Assembly: GCA_004298015.1 (NCBI GenBank)
Contig: SCSE01000051.1
Location: 1-54,113, forward strand
Length of the DNA: 54,113 nt
DNA from: Rhodanobacter sp.
Lineage (GTDB): Bacteria > Pseudomonadota > Gammaproteobacteria > Xanthomonadales > Rhodanobacteraceae
Direction: 5' to 3'
In this document: piece after piece, positions 1 to 7,969 of the stretch
How the letters are laid out: each line of letters begins with the position of its first letter
How positions within the stretch are numbered: position 1 is the stretch's first letter
Made by a program: the position numbers and the translations under genes
The notes under the pieces: generated by a model
Databases searched by the model: none
What the model was told of the DNA's origin: nothing
The model's input: only the letters and a program-made list of their open reading frames with translations

Positions 1-1
1 G

Positions 2-406
2 GGCAACCAGAGGCATTACCAGGCCAACGCCGAGGCGCCGATTCATGCTGAACTGGTCGGCATCATCCGCAAGACCATCGGGCTGGCCGAACCGCTGCGC
101 AAAGCCCTGGTGCCGTTGGCCGGCAAGATCACGGCAGCTTTCGTTTATGGCTCCGTCGCCAAGCGCAGTGACACCGCCAGTAGCGACATCGACCTGCTGA
201 TTCTCTCCGACTCGCTCACCTACGCCGATATCGTCGGCGCCTTGCATCCGGCGATCGAGCAATTGGGCCGTGAGATCCATCCCACGCTGTACTCGCGTAC
301 CGAACTCGCCAAGCGAATCAAACAGGGCAACGCCTTCGTGGCGCGCGTGCTGGAGCAGCCCAAATTATGGGTGATGGGGGGCGAAAGTGATCTCTGCGCT
401 GGATAA
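2..406 (+). CDS. Nucleotidyltransferase-domain protein (MNT type), 5' truncated by window edge
   Basis: The reading frame is open from base 2 and enters the window already inside the protein, so the N-terminus is missing. The visible part begins with a linker (GNQRHYQAN) that I associate with proteins having an N-terminal winged-helix domain followed by a minimal nucleotidyltransferase. The nucleotidyltransferase core shows the signature GSVAKRSDTASSDIDLL, with the GS motif and the two metal-binding Asp of the DxD-like SDIDL. The stop TAA at 404-406 overlaps the start of the HEPN gene by 20 bases, so the two are probably translationally coupled. In known MNT/HEPN pairs the nucleotidyltransferase acts as antitoxin by AMPylating its partner. 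Whether this pair works that way is inference. Confidence 0.8.
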   Translation, partial: GNQRHYQANAEAPIHAELVGIIRKTIGLAEPLRKALVPLAGKITAAFVYGSVAKRSDTASSDIDLLILSDSLTYADIVGALHPAIEQLGREIHPTLYSRTELAKRIKQGNAFVARVLEQPKLWVMGGESDLCAG

Positions 407-803
407 CCTGGCTGGCCCGGCCAAACTGCTGAAGGCCGAGCCGCCGGACGTGCGCGAATTCGAGGGTCTCGTGCACTCCGGTTTGGCGCGGCTGAAGGAT
501 GCCAGGAACACGACACTGTCGCTGGAGAGCCGCTTCGATTTGGCCTACAACGCCGCCCACGCCTTGTGTCTGGCGGCATTGCGGCGCCTGGGCTATCGCG
601 CGAACCATCGCTACATTGTATTTCAGGTGTTGCCCCACACACTGGGCCTCGGCCCCGAGGTATGGCGCGTGCTGGATAAGTGTCACCACATGCGCAACGT
701 TGCCGAATATGAGGGCGCGATGGATGTGGACGCGCGCATCGTGACCGATCTGCTCGCAGCGTGTGAGGCGGTTGCGGCTAAACTCGACGCATTCGGTGCA
801 TAA
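387..803 (+). CDS. HEPN-domain protein, partner of the nucleotidyltransferase
   Basis: This 138-residue protein is all-helical in character and starts at a GTG that overlaps the preceding nucleotidyltransferase gene. The motif CHHMRNVAEYEG near residues 103-114 resembles the conserved end of HEPN domains. Classical toxic HEPN proteins carry Rx4-6H; here the Arg-Asn is kept but the expected His position reads Tyr/Glu, so RNase activity cannot be assumed. A Tyr follows the Arg at a spacing like the residue AMPylated in HepT proteins. The overlap with the MNT gene supports a two-gene toxin-antitoxin or defence-type unit. The family assignment is fairly safe; function as a toxin is inference. Confidence 0.75.
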   Translation: MISALDNLAGPAKLLKAEPPDVREFEGLVHSGLARLKDARNTTLSLESRFDLAYNAAHALCLAALRRLGYRANHRYIVFQVLPHTLGLGPEVWRVLDKCHHMRNVAEYEGAMDVDARIVTDLLAACEAVAAKLDAFGA

Positions 804-869
804 GGCTACCTTGCGCTGTTCGTAATCGATGATGCCAAACGGTCACGATGCTGGCCGTGCATCATCAGC

Positions 870-1015
870 GGGAGGACGGTTGTCACTGGGCGGAGGCATG
901 CCCCCTTCGTGTCCACCTCACGCATTGACCTGTTGTTCGTGTATCCCAGGAACGAACAGGTCAGCTTGACGCCGGCTCGAAAACTGGCGCTTGGTAAAAT
1001 CATCGAGCTGTGGAG
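870..1015 (+). pseudogene. Decayed RelE/HigB-type toxin, C-terminal remnant
   Basis: In the frame of codon 921-923 the sequence reads RIDLLFVYPRNEQVSLTPAR and onward to ELW. This resembles the C-terminal segment of RelE/HigB-type toxins (the pattern LLxxYxKNEQxDLTPAQ). Upstream of about 870 no start or intact N-terminal domain is visible, and the preceding residues only weakly resemble the family. The remnant lies directly before an antitoxin-like remnant that has its own Shine-Dalgarno (GGAGG), in the usual toxin-then-antitoxin order. Recognition is from remembered family patterns; a profile search would decide. Confidence 0.45.
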
Positions 1016-1021
1016 GTCATC

Positions 1022-1312
1022 GTGGACGCCAAAGATTTTGCCAGCCTGCTCGAAAGCGTGACGCAGATGGACGAGATCGTTCACGGCGTGCGCGAGCCAA
1101 CGCGCGAATTCCCTATCGATGCGATCCGAGTCACTGATATCCAATAAGCCACCGGACTGTCCTAGGCCAAGTTCGCCACGCTCATTGACGTACCAGTCGG
1201 CATCCTGCGGAATTGGGAACCAGCGCGACGCGAGCCAACCGGGCCGGCCAAAGCGTTGCTGCGCGCCATCAGCAGAGACCCGAAGAATGTTCTTCAGGCG
1301 TTGGCTGGGTGA
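1022..1312 (+). pseudogene. Decayed HigA/NadS-type antitoxin (Xre HTH) with two in-frame stops
   Basis: Translation from the GTG at 1022, which follows a GGAGG ribosome site, gives VDAKDFASLLESVTQMDEIV and continues to VTDIQ. There it meets TAA (1145-1147) and, six codons later, TAG (1163-1165). Reading through both stops gives ATGLS-stop-AKFATLIDVPVGILRNWE, then REPTGPAKALLRAI, ending at TGA 1310-1312. That is a helix-turn-helix region of the Xre type found in NadS/HigA antitoxins, about 95 residues long and collinear in a single frame. The second stop sits where the family has Gln (CAG to TAG is one base). The gene is therefore broken but recent enough to be readable. Confidence 0.8.
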
Positions 1313-1458
1313 TGGTGGGTGGGGTAGGGATGGGGCAGCTCGCTGATGAGCGCTCTAACAATGGCAGGTAAAGTGGTGGGCATGCCGGCATGCTGGCTGG
1401 CTGCACAGCAGTTCCTGCTGGCTCGATCGAGTGAAAACTGTGGTTTACACTTTAGTCT

Positions 1459-1756
1459 GTGTTCGAACTGGTCAAATCCGCGACTTTCGATGCCTGGTTT
1501 GCCAGCCTGCGCGATATCCGCGCCAAGGCACGGATCGCTGCACGACTTGATCGTGTCGCCGATGGAACTTTGGCGACTTCAAGCGGGTAGGCGGCGGAAT
1601 CTGCGAACTACGGATCGACTATGGACCCGGTTACCGGGTGTACTTCATGCAGCGCGGATCGGTGCTCGTGGTGGTGCTGGCAGGTGGCGACAAGCGTACC
1701 CAGCAGATCGACATCAAGGCAGCTCAGCGCGTTGCAGGCGAGTGGGAGCGTGGATC

Positions 1757-1760
<4 letters not shown>
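1459..1760 (+). pseudogene. Frameshifted RelE/HigB-type toxin
   Basis: A GTG at 1459 opens VFELVKSATFDAWFASLRD and continues to RLDRVADG near base 1566. The homology then continues one frame over as FGDFKRVGGGICELRIDYG, then YRVYFMQRG, a run of hydrophobic Val/Leu, GGDKRTQQ and AQRVAGEWERGS, ending at TGA 1758-1760. A single-base deletion in the codons around 1567-1572 explains the change. The joined product of about 100 residues matches the HigB/RelE-family addiction killer proteins in length and motifs (the ELRIDxGPGYRVYF core). The stop overlaps the next ATG as ATGA, the usual arrangement of a toxin-antitoxin operon. Confidence 0.8.
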
Positions 1761-3231
<1,471 letters not shown>

Positions 3232-3335
3232 CCGGTTGACCGACGCTGTAAAACCGGAGGTCAGGCCGCGTGATGAAAGGCGGGGCGGAGGAAGTCGAGC
3301 CGAATGAATTTCCTCCGTCCCTTGATTGTCACGCT

Positions 3336-3842
3336 TCAATCGTGGGATTTGGCCACCACGCTGCCGTCGTCGGGGTCGACCAGCAGCTTCACATCGGTAC
3401 CCCGCGACGTCTTGGCTTCAGCGCTCCACAGGCCTTCGTCGAACTCCACGTCCTTGACGTTCTGGTAGCCGGCAGCCGCCAGCTTGGCGCTGATTTCGTC
3501 CGCATTGAGTTTGGATGGCGCATCGGCCGGATAGACCTTGCCGTTGACCGGACCGACCGACAGCTTGACCCACTTCTTGTTACCGCCACGGGCCTTGCTG
3601 CGCCACACACCGTCCTCGAACTCCAGGCCTTTGACTTCCTTGTAGCCGGCGCTGGCGATCGCCCCCTCGATCGCATGCTGACTCAACGCGCCGGCGGGTT
3701 GTCGGGCTGACCACGACGACGTTACCGTGGTGGTGGTCTGGGTGGCGCTGGTCTGCACCTGTCCGGAGGCAGGAGCGTTCTGTGCAAGGGCGGCACCGCA
3801 AATCGACAGTCCCATCAACAGGGGAAGCAAGCGCTTGATCAT
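3336..3842 (-). CDS. Exported protein with two PepSY-like domains
   Basis: This protein of 168 residues has a clear signal peptide (MIKRLLPLLMGLSICGAALA, cleavage after about residue 20). A Thr/Ser-rich linker follows, then two repeats of about 55 residues (roughly 54-108 and 112-166). Each repeat has the pattern GY-x-V-K-x-x-EF-x-x-G-x-W-x-A/S-K and a terminal DPxDGxV or PxNGKV, typical of PepSY domains. PepSY modules are periplasmic and are thought to inhibit peptidases or bind ligands. The start is set at the Met with AAGGAG eight bases upstream; an upstream in-frame Met at 3890 has no such site. It is transcribed divergently from the aldolase cluster. Confidence 0.85.
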   Translation of the reverse strand: MIKRLLPLLMGLSICGAALAQNAPASGQVQTSATQTTTTVTSSWSARQPAGALSQHAIEGAIASAGYKEVKGLEFEDGVWRSKARGGNKKWVKLSVGPVNGKVYPADAPSKLNADEISAKLAAAGYQNVKDVEFDEGLWSAEAKTSRGTDVKLLVDPDDGSVVAKSHD

Positions 3843-4163
3843 GGTGAACTCCTTAGGCTGGTGTGGGCAGCAGATAGTGGCGCGAAACAATGTCCTCAGC
3901 TTGCGCAGGCGTCGTTCAAACCTGTGCCAACCCGCATCTGACGCTCGGCGCTGACTCAGACAGCCGTCATCGGACCATGGTGTCTGGAACGGCTGCGTGA
4001 AAGCGTCCGTGAGCGCGCCATGCGGCGTCGACTCGGCGCCGTCGGAGTGAGTTCAGCGGGATGGGGCGAAAATGGGGCGTCGCTGAATCGAGGGGCGACA
4101 CCGAGGGACGTAAACCTCAGGCTCCGTCCCCTTGGCGGTCGACTTCGGTGCATCCCCCGAGGC
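3843..4163. other. Intergenic region between divergent PepSY and aldolase genes
   Basis: No coding region or RNA gene is recognised here. It separates two divergently transcribed genes, so it should hold the PepSY gene promoter at its left end. The ribosome site of that gene is at its left edge. The right side becomes abruptly AT-rich where the aldolase promoter/operator begins. Confidence 0.5.
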
Positions 4164-4212
4164 TTGAAAACGGTCGGGTCACCCATATAGTGTAAATTAC
4201 ATATAGATATGG
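4164..4212 (+). promoter_or_regulatory. Promoter with overlapping operator-like inverted repeat, probable PadR target
   Basis: TTGAAA (4164-4169) and TATAGT (4186-4191) form a sigma-70-like promoter with a 16-base spacer. The -10 and start region overlaps an AT-rich dyad: TGTAA-A-TTACA (4191-4201) is flanked by CCATAT (4183-4188) and ATATGG (4207-4212), with CATATAG repeated directly. The patch contrasts with the GC-rich surroundings. A PadR gene is the second gene of the transcript, so autoregulation through this site is the simplest reading. This is inference. Confidence 0.55.
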
Positions 4213-4223
4213 AGAGCATTGAC

Positions 4224-4883
4224 ATGTCCAAACATGAACTCGAACAGCAACTGATCCACACGGCGCACGCGCTACGCGAGCGCGGCCTCCTGTTTCTGGG
4301 GGCACATGCCAATCTTTCCGCGCGCGCTGGCGACCAGCTGCTGATTACCCGTGGCGGTTCGATGGCGGAACTGGGCAGCGCCGATCTGGCCTGGCTGGAT
4401 CTGCAGGCCGACCCGCAACACGTCGAGGGTTTTTCCCCGGTGTTCCGGGAAATTCTCGCCATGCACACCCGGCTGTATCGCCAGCGCGGCGATATCGGGG
4501 CGCTGGTGCATTGTCACCCCCGATACAGCACGGCATTTGCGGTGGCCCAGCGCGCGATTCCCGCGGTCTATGAGCCCATGCTGAGACAGGGCATCCAGGC
4601 CGACGTGCCGGTGGTGGCCTGGGCGCCACGCGGTTCCGAAGCTTCCGTAAACGGCATTCTCGACGCGTTCGCCAGCCCGTCCACGGTGGCCGTGCTGCTT
4701 GCCAACCATGGTGTGCTGGTAGGTGGCGGTGATCTGGCCGAGGCGCTGGGCAGGCTGACGGCGATGGAGGAGGCGGCGGAACTGGCCCTGCATGCTCAGG
4801 CCCTCGGTGGTGCGAAACCCTTGCCTGCGGCGGCGTACGCTGACGTGAACGAGCGCATGCAGCAGTTTCAGAAGGCCTCGTGA
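4224..4883 (+). CDS. Class II aldolase/adducin-family protein
   Basis: The protein has 219 residues and one class II aldolase/adducin domain. The metal-binding histidines are visible as LVHCHPRYS (His97, His99) and ANHGVLVGG (His162). An acidic residue near 77 lies in the region of the catalytic Glu. Such enzymes cleave phosphorylated sugars, or in other subfamilies epimerise or decarboxylate small acids; the substrate is not determined here. The start at 4224 is preferred over the in-frame ATG at 4209, because GGAGAG (4211-4216) lies just before it and the 4209 ATG sits inside the operator dyad. It overlaps the PadR gene by four bases (GTGA), so they are cotranscribed. Confidence 0.85.
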   Translation: MSKHELEQQLIHTAHALRERGLLFLGAHANLSARAGDQLLITRGGSMAELGSADLAWLDLQADPQHVEGFSPVFREILAMHTRLYRQRGDIGALVHCHPRYSTAFAVAQRAIPAVYEPMLRQGIQADVPVVAWAPRGSEASVNGILDAFASPSTVAVLLANHGVLVGGGDLAEALGRLTAMEEAAELALHAQALGGAKPLPAAAYADVNERMQQFQKAS

Positions 4884-5269
4884 GTGAGGCGCCGGCCAGC
4901 CGGCGCAGCGGTCGCCATCTGGCGGCCTTCGCGCTGCTTGAGCTGGCCCGGAACGGTTCGCTGCACGGCCTCGGTCTGCAGCGGGTGATCAACGATCTAC
5001 TGCCGGATGCACTGCAAGTGGATGCCGGCAACCTCTACCGCGTGCTGCGGGAAATGGAGGGTCGCGATGCGGTGAGTTCAAGCTGGGACACGTCAGCGTC
5101 CGGGCCGGCACGACGCATGTATGCGATCACGCCCGCGGGCCGCCGCGAACTGAAAAGCTGGGCCGAAGACATCCGCCAGCGTCGGGCGGCCTTCGATACC
5201 TTTCTTGAACAATGTGAGCAGCTGGACTCCGACGCCTCGGGTCCGGCCAAGGAGAGGACTCATGGCTGA
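4880..5269 (+). CDS. PadR-family transcriptional regulator
   Basis: This is a 129-residue winged-helix protein. The PadR core is recognisable: LLELARNGSLHGLGLQRVI, then DAGNLYRVLREMEGRDAV (recognition helix and start of wing) and RRMYAITPAGRRELKSWAED, where YxITxxGxxxL is the family hallmark. A short C-terminal helical tail follows, as in the small PadR subgroup. It begins with GTG overlapping the aldolase stop and overlaps the next gene by eight bases. PadR proteins usually repress their own operon and respond to small aromatic or cationic ligands. The dyad in the promoter of this operon is the likely target. The ligand is unknown. Confidence 0.88.
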   Translation: MSEAPASRRSGRHLAAFALLELARNGSLHGLGLQRVINDLLPDALQVDAGNLYRVLREMEGRDAVSSSWDTSASGPARRMYAITPAGRRELKSWAEDIRQRRAAFDTFLEQCEQLDSDASGPAKERTHG

Positions 5270-5654
5270 GGCAGCCTGGAAACAACGCTATATCGATCTG
5301 TTCGGTCACCTTCCAGCGCACGTGCAGGCACGTATCGATCTGGCCGCCAGCGCGGATCGGATCTCGGCGCTGGATGCCATCGAAACCTTGCGCGACGAGC
5401 TGATCCACCACAATCCCTTGGAGCGCAAGGTCCAGCAGATGATTCACCTGGGCATGCTGCTGGTACTCGGTCACCGTGAGCCGGCACGTCTGCATGCCCA
5501 GGCTGCCGTCAAGGCCGGCGCCAGCGCGACCGAGCTGCACGGGGTTTGCGAGACGGCTGCGATCGTCGGCGGGATGCCGGCCTTCAGCCTGGGTGTGCAA
5601 GTTGTCACCGATGCGCTCGGTGACGCGCAGGAAACCGGCGGCGAAGGACGCTGA
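5262..5654 (+). CDS. Carboxymuconolactone decarboxylase-like (AhpD fold) protein
   Basis: A 130-residue helical protein; the segment KVQQMIHLGMLLVLGH, followed by EPARLHAQAAVKAGAS and ELHGVCETAAIVGGMPA, fits the carboxymuconolactone decarboxylase/AhpD fold. The paired CxxC redox motif of AhpD-type peroxidases is absent; only one Cys is seen near the VCETA segment. A peroxidase role is therefore unlikely, and a decarboxylase-like or binding role is possible. It starts at ATG 5262 within the end of the PadR gene, with GGAGAG just upstream, so it is the third gene of the operon. The substrate is unknown. Confidence 0.75.
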   Translation: MAEAAWKQRYIDLFGHLPAHVQARIDLAASADRISALDAIETLRDELIHHNPLERKVQQMIHLGMLLVLGHREPARLHAQAAVKAGASATELHGVCETAAIVGGMPAFSLGVQVVTDALGDAQETGGEGR

Positions 5655-5694
5655 GCCGAATGGATTTCCTCGTTCCCCTCACGACTTTTCGCCG

Positions 5695-6333
5695 ATGCCC
5701 GATCCCTTGCCGCTGCTTTACAGCTTCCGCCGTTGCCCTTATGCCATGCGGGCTCGCATGGCCATGCTGCAGGCCGGGCGGGCGTTCGATGTTTTCGAGG
5801 TGATATTGCGCGATAAGCCGCCCGAGATGCTGGCCTTGTCGCCCAAGGGCACGGTGCCGGTGCTGCACATGCCCGATGGGCAGGTGCTGGAGGAGAGCTG
5901 GGAGATCATGCAGTGGGCACTGGCATCGGGGGAGCATGAGGGCTGGTGGCGACTGGCCCAATCCACCCAGAACCTCGATCTGCTGCAGATCAACGATGGT
6001 GACTTCAAGCACTGCCTGGATCGCTACAAGTATCCCGACCGTTACCCTGAGGAAACCCGGTCCCGGGCGGCGCTGCGCGCACATGCCGTGGCGGCCTTGC
6101 TGGTGCCGCTGGAGGCCAGGTTGCGACGGCAACCCTGGCTGGGTGGCACCACGCCTTGTGCGACCGACCTGGCGATCTTTCCGTTCGTACGTCAGTTCGC
6201 CGGGGTGGAGCCGGAGTGGTTTGCCGAGCAGGACTTGCCGGCGCTTCGATCCTGGCTGGCGGCCTGGCTGGCAAGCCCGCTGTTCGAGGCTTGCATGATC
6301 AAGCTGCCGCCCCGTTCTTTGGCGAATCGGTGA
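5695..6333 (+). CDS. Glutathione S-transferase-family protein
   Basis: This 212-residue protein has an N-terminal thioredoxin-like domain with the active-site motif FRRCPYAMRARMAM (CPYA, Cys15). It also has the cis-Pro segment KGTVPVLHM and the Glu-Ser pair LEESWEIMQW that binds the glutathione gamma-Glu. The C-terminal half is the all-helical GST domain, with TPCATDLAIFPFVRQF as the conserved capping motif. The Cys at the active site suggests thiol transfer or glutaredoxin-like chemistry rather than classical conjugation. It lies 40 bases after the carboxymuconolactone-decarboxylase-like gene and may belong to the same transcript. The ribosome site before ATG 5695 is poor, so the start is less certain. 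Confidence 0.87.
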   Translation: MPDPLPLLYSFRRCPYAMRARMAMLQAGRAFDVFEVILRDKPPEMLALSPKGTVPVLHMPDGQVLEESWEIMQWALASGEHEGWWRLAQSTQNLDLLQINDGDFKHCLDRYKYPDRYPEETRSRAALRAHAVAALLVPLEARLRRQPWLGGTTPCATDLAIFPFVRQFAGVEPEWFAEQDLPALRSWLAAWLASPLFEACMIKLPPRSLANR

Positions 6334-6352
6334 CGATAGGGGACGACCGCGG

Positions 6353-6910
6353 CTACCCGCGCCAGTTGGCGTGCGCGTCCCAGAACGCCACGCTTTGCCG
6401 GTAGGCCTCACGGTCCAGCGGCACGCCGGAGCCGCCTTCGGTCACGCCGAGCGCATTGCGCAACATGGTGATCGGCGCCATCGGGGTCTCCTCCGGCTCG
6501 CTCGTGTACAGGCAACCGACCACGCCCCAGTCGGCCTCGATCGGTTCGCCTTCCCTGGCGAGCTGTTCGCGGCTGTAGAGGATCGGCAGCAGATAATCGG
6601 CAACCGCCGGCTCCACCCCTTCGAACCAACGCACCAGTACCGGCAGTTCTTGTCGTGAGCGCGCCTCGTAGGCAGAGCGCAGCAGGTGGCGGTTGGCGTC
6701 GGTGATCGGCATGGCGATGCAGCGGGTGGAGGTCCAGTTGCGGTGCACGTGCAGGCGGCAGAACGGCGCGTAGCCTTGCAGCACCTTGAACGGCGCTTCG
6801 TCGTTGAGGCGCTGCTCGAACGCCTCGGCGGTGCAATCCTGGATGCCGTTGCGGCGGCCATCGCGGGGAAACAGGCGGGTGCGGGCGAACGGTGTGAGAA
6901 CGATGGACAT
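6353..6910 (-). CDS. DUF3228 family protein
   Basis: The 185-residue cytoplasmic protein has no membrane segment. It contains the stretches CRLHVHRNWTSTRCIAMPIT, YLLPILYSREQLAREGEP and ADWGVVGCLY, and ends in AFWDAHANWRG. I recognise these as the DUF3228 family, which is conserved in proteobacteria without known function. The start at Met-Ser-Ile-Val is chosen because homologues as I remember them begin there. The upstream extension of 24 residues is encoded by the 15-base tandem repeat and is unlikely to be protein. The gene converges with the GST gene (20 bases between stops). Confidence 0.82.
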   Translation of the reverse strand: MSIVLTPFARTRLFPRDGRRNGIQDCTAEAFEQRLNDEAPFKVLQGYAPFCRLHVHRNWTSTRCIAMPITDANRHLLRSAYEARSRQELPVLVRWFEGVEPAVADYLLPILYSREQLAREGEPIEADWGVVGCLYTSEPEETPMAPITMLRNALGVTEGGSGVPLDREAYRQSVAFWDAHANWRG

Positions 6911-6943
6911 GGTGGGTGTGTCGTGGTGGTTTGGATCGGCCCA

Positions 6944-6986
6944 GATTGCCACAGCCAGGATTGCCAAAGCCAAGATTGCCAAAGCG
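6944..6986. repeat. 15-bp tandem repeat, almost three copies
   Basis: The unit GATTGCCAAAGCCAA occurs at 6944-6958 (with C and G substitutions), at 6959-6973 exactly, and partially at 6974-6986. It lies in the divergent gap between the DUF3228 gene and the SDR gene. Copy-number variation would be expected between strains. Confidence 0.85.
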
Positions 6987-7117
6987 TCGGAGCTGGCTGG
7001 CGCAGCAACGCAAATTCAGACCTGCAGATGCACATCCGGCGGCAAGGAACAGGCAACCTCGGCTTTCCGTGCACTTCACGCAAGGCGGTCCAAGCTGATG
7101 CTTTTGCGGGAGGCTCC

Positions 7118-7819
7118 ATGGCCAACCAACGCGTGATGCTTATTACCGGTGCGTCGACCGGGATCGGTGCGGCCGTGGCGCGCCAGGCCTGCAGCGAAGG
7201 GTTTCGGCTGGTGCTGCTGGCCAGGTCGCAGGAGAAGCTGGCCTCGCTGCAGGCGGAGTTGTCCGGCGATGTGCTGATCGTGCCGGCCGACGTGACTTCG
7301 CGCGAACAGCTGACCGCCGCCGTGGACGCGGCCATCGCGCGTTTCGGTCACATCGACGTGGTGTTCGCCAACGCCGGCACCGGCGGCTCGCCGGGTGGCT
7401 TCAGCGGTGCTGATCCCGCATCGTGGGAGCGCCTGCTGATGACCAATGTGTACGGTCTGGCGCTGACGCTGCAATGCACGTCCGACGCGCTGAAAAGCAG
7501 TCGCGGCCACGCCGTCATCACCAGTTCGATCGCCGGGCGGCGCTCGCTGGCGGGCTCGATGTACAGCGCCAGCAAGTGGGCCGCGACCGGCATTGGCCAC
7601 GGCTTCCGCAAGGAGATCGGCAAGCATGGCGTGCGGGTGACCCTGATCGAGCCGGGCATGGTCGACACGCCGTTCTTCGACAGCCCCAAGCCCGACATGC
7701 TCAAACCCGAAGACGTGGCGCGTGCGGTGCTTTATGCCATTGCGCAGCCCGCGCACATGGAGATCCACGAGATGGTGGTCCTGCCCATGGCCCAGCAGGA
7801 CAGCGACACGGTGCCCTGA
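7118..7819 (+). CDS. Short-chain dehydrogenase/reductase
   Basis: The 233-residue Rossmann-fold oxidoreductase is of the classical SDR type. The cofactor motif TGASTGIG is at residues 10-17, the structural NAG at 85-87, the catalytic Ser near 136 in VITSSIAG, and Tyr149/Lys153 in YSASK. The sequence LIEPGMVDTPFF follows, as usual for the substrate-loop region. A ribosome site GGGAGG precedes ATG 7118. The frame is open further upstream but would read through the repeat region. It is a single gene between divergent and convergent neighbours. The substrate is not predictable. Confidence 0.93.
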   Translation: MANQRVMLITGASTGIGAAVARQACSEGFRLVLLARSQEKLASLQAELSGDVLIVPADVTSREQLTAAVDAAIARFGHIDVVFANAGTGGSPGGFSGADPASWERLLMTNVYGLALTLQCTSDALKSSRGHAVITSSIAGRRSLAGSMYSASKWAATGIGHGFRKEIGKHGVRVTLIEPGMVDTPFFDSPKPDMLKPEDVARAVLYAIAQPAHMEIHEMVVLPMAQQDSDTVP

Positions 7820-7969
7820 GGTATGGCCGGTGGCGAGCGCAGCAGGTGGGTGAATTTTTCACAGCCTCTCAGCGTCCATGACCTTTTCGGGGACTGACCT
7901 TGCCTCCGAAATGAAGGCACGTTCCCGTCTCGCTGCTGGCTGAACGGGGAAGTGCCGTCAACTGATGCC

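Noticed and set aside
806..1144. Minus-strand open frame of 112 codons
   Set aside because: It lies opposite the plus-strand toxin/antitoxin remnants that have recognisable motifs, and shows no family features itself.
1380..1393. 14-base palindrome GCATGCCGGCATGC
   Set aside because: Isolated in decayed sequence, with no promoter or gene that it could serve; may be chance in GC-rich DNA.
7851..7863. GTGAA-TTT-TTCAC as a Clp site or terminator
   Set aside because: Spacing is wrong for CRP/Clp, and it lies between two convergent gene ends without a U-run. Five-base arms are weak evidence.
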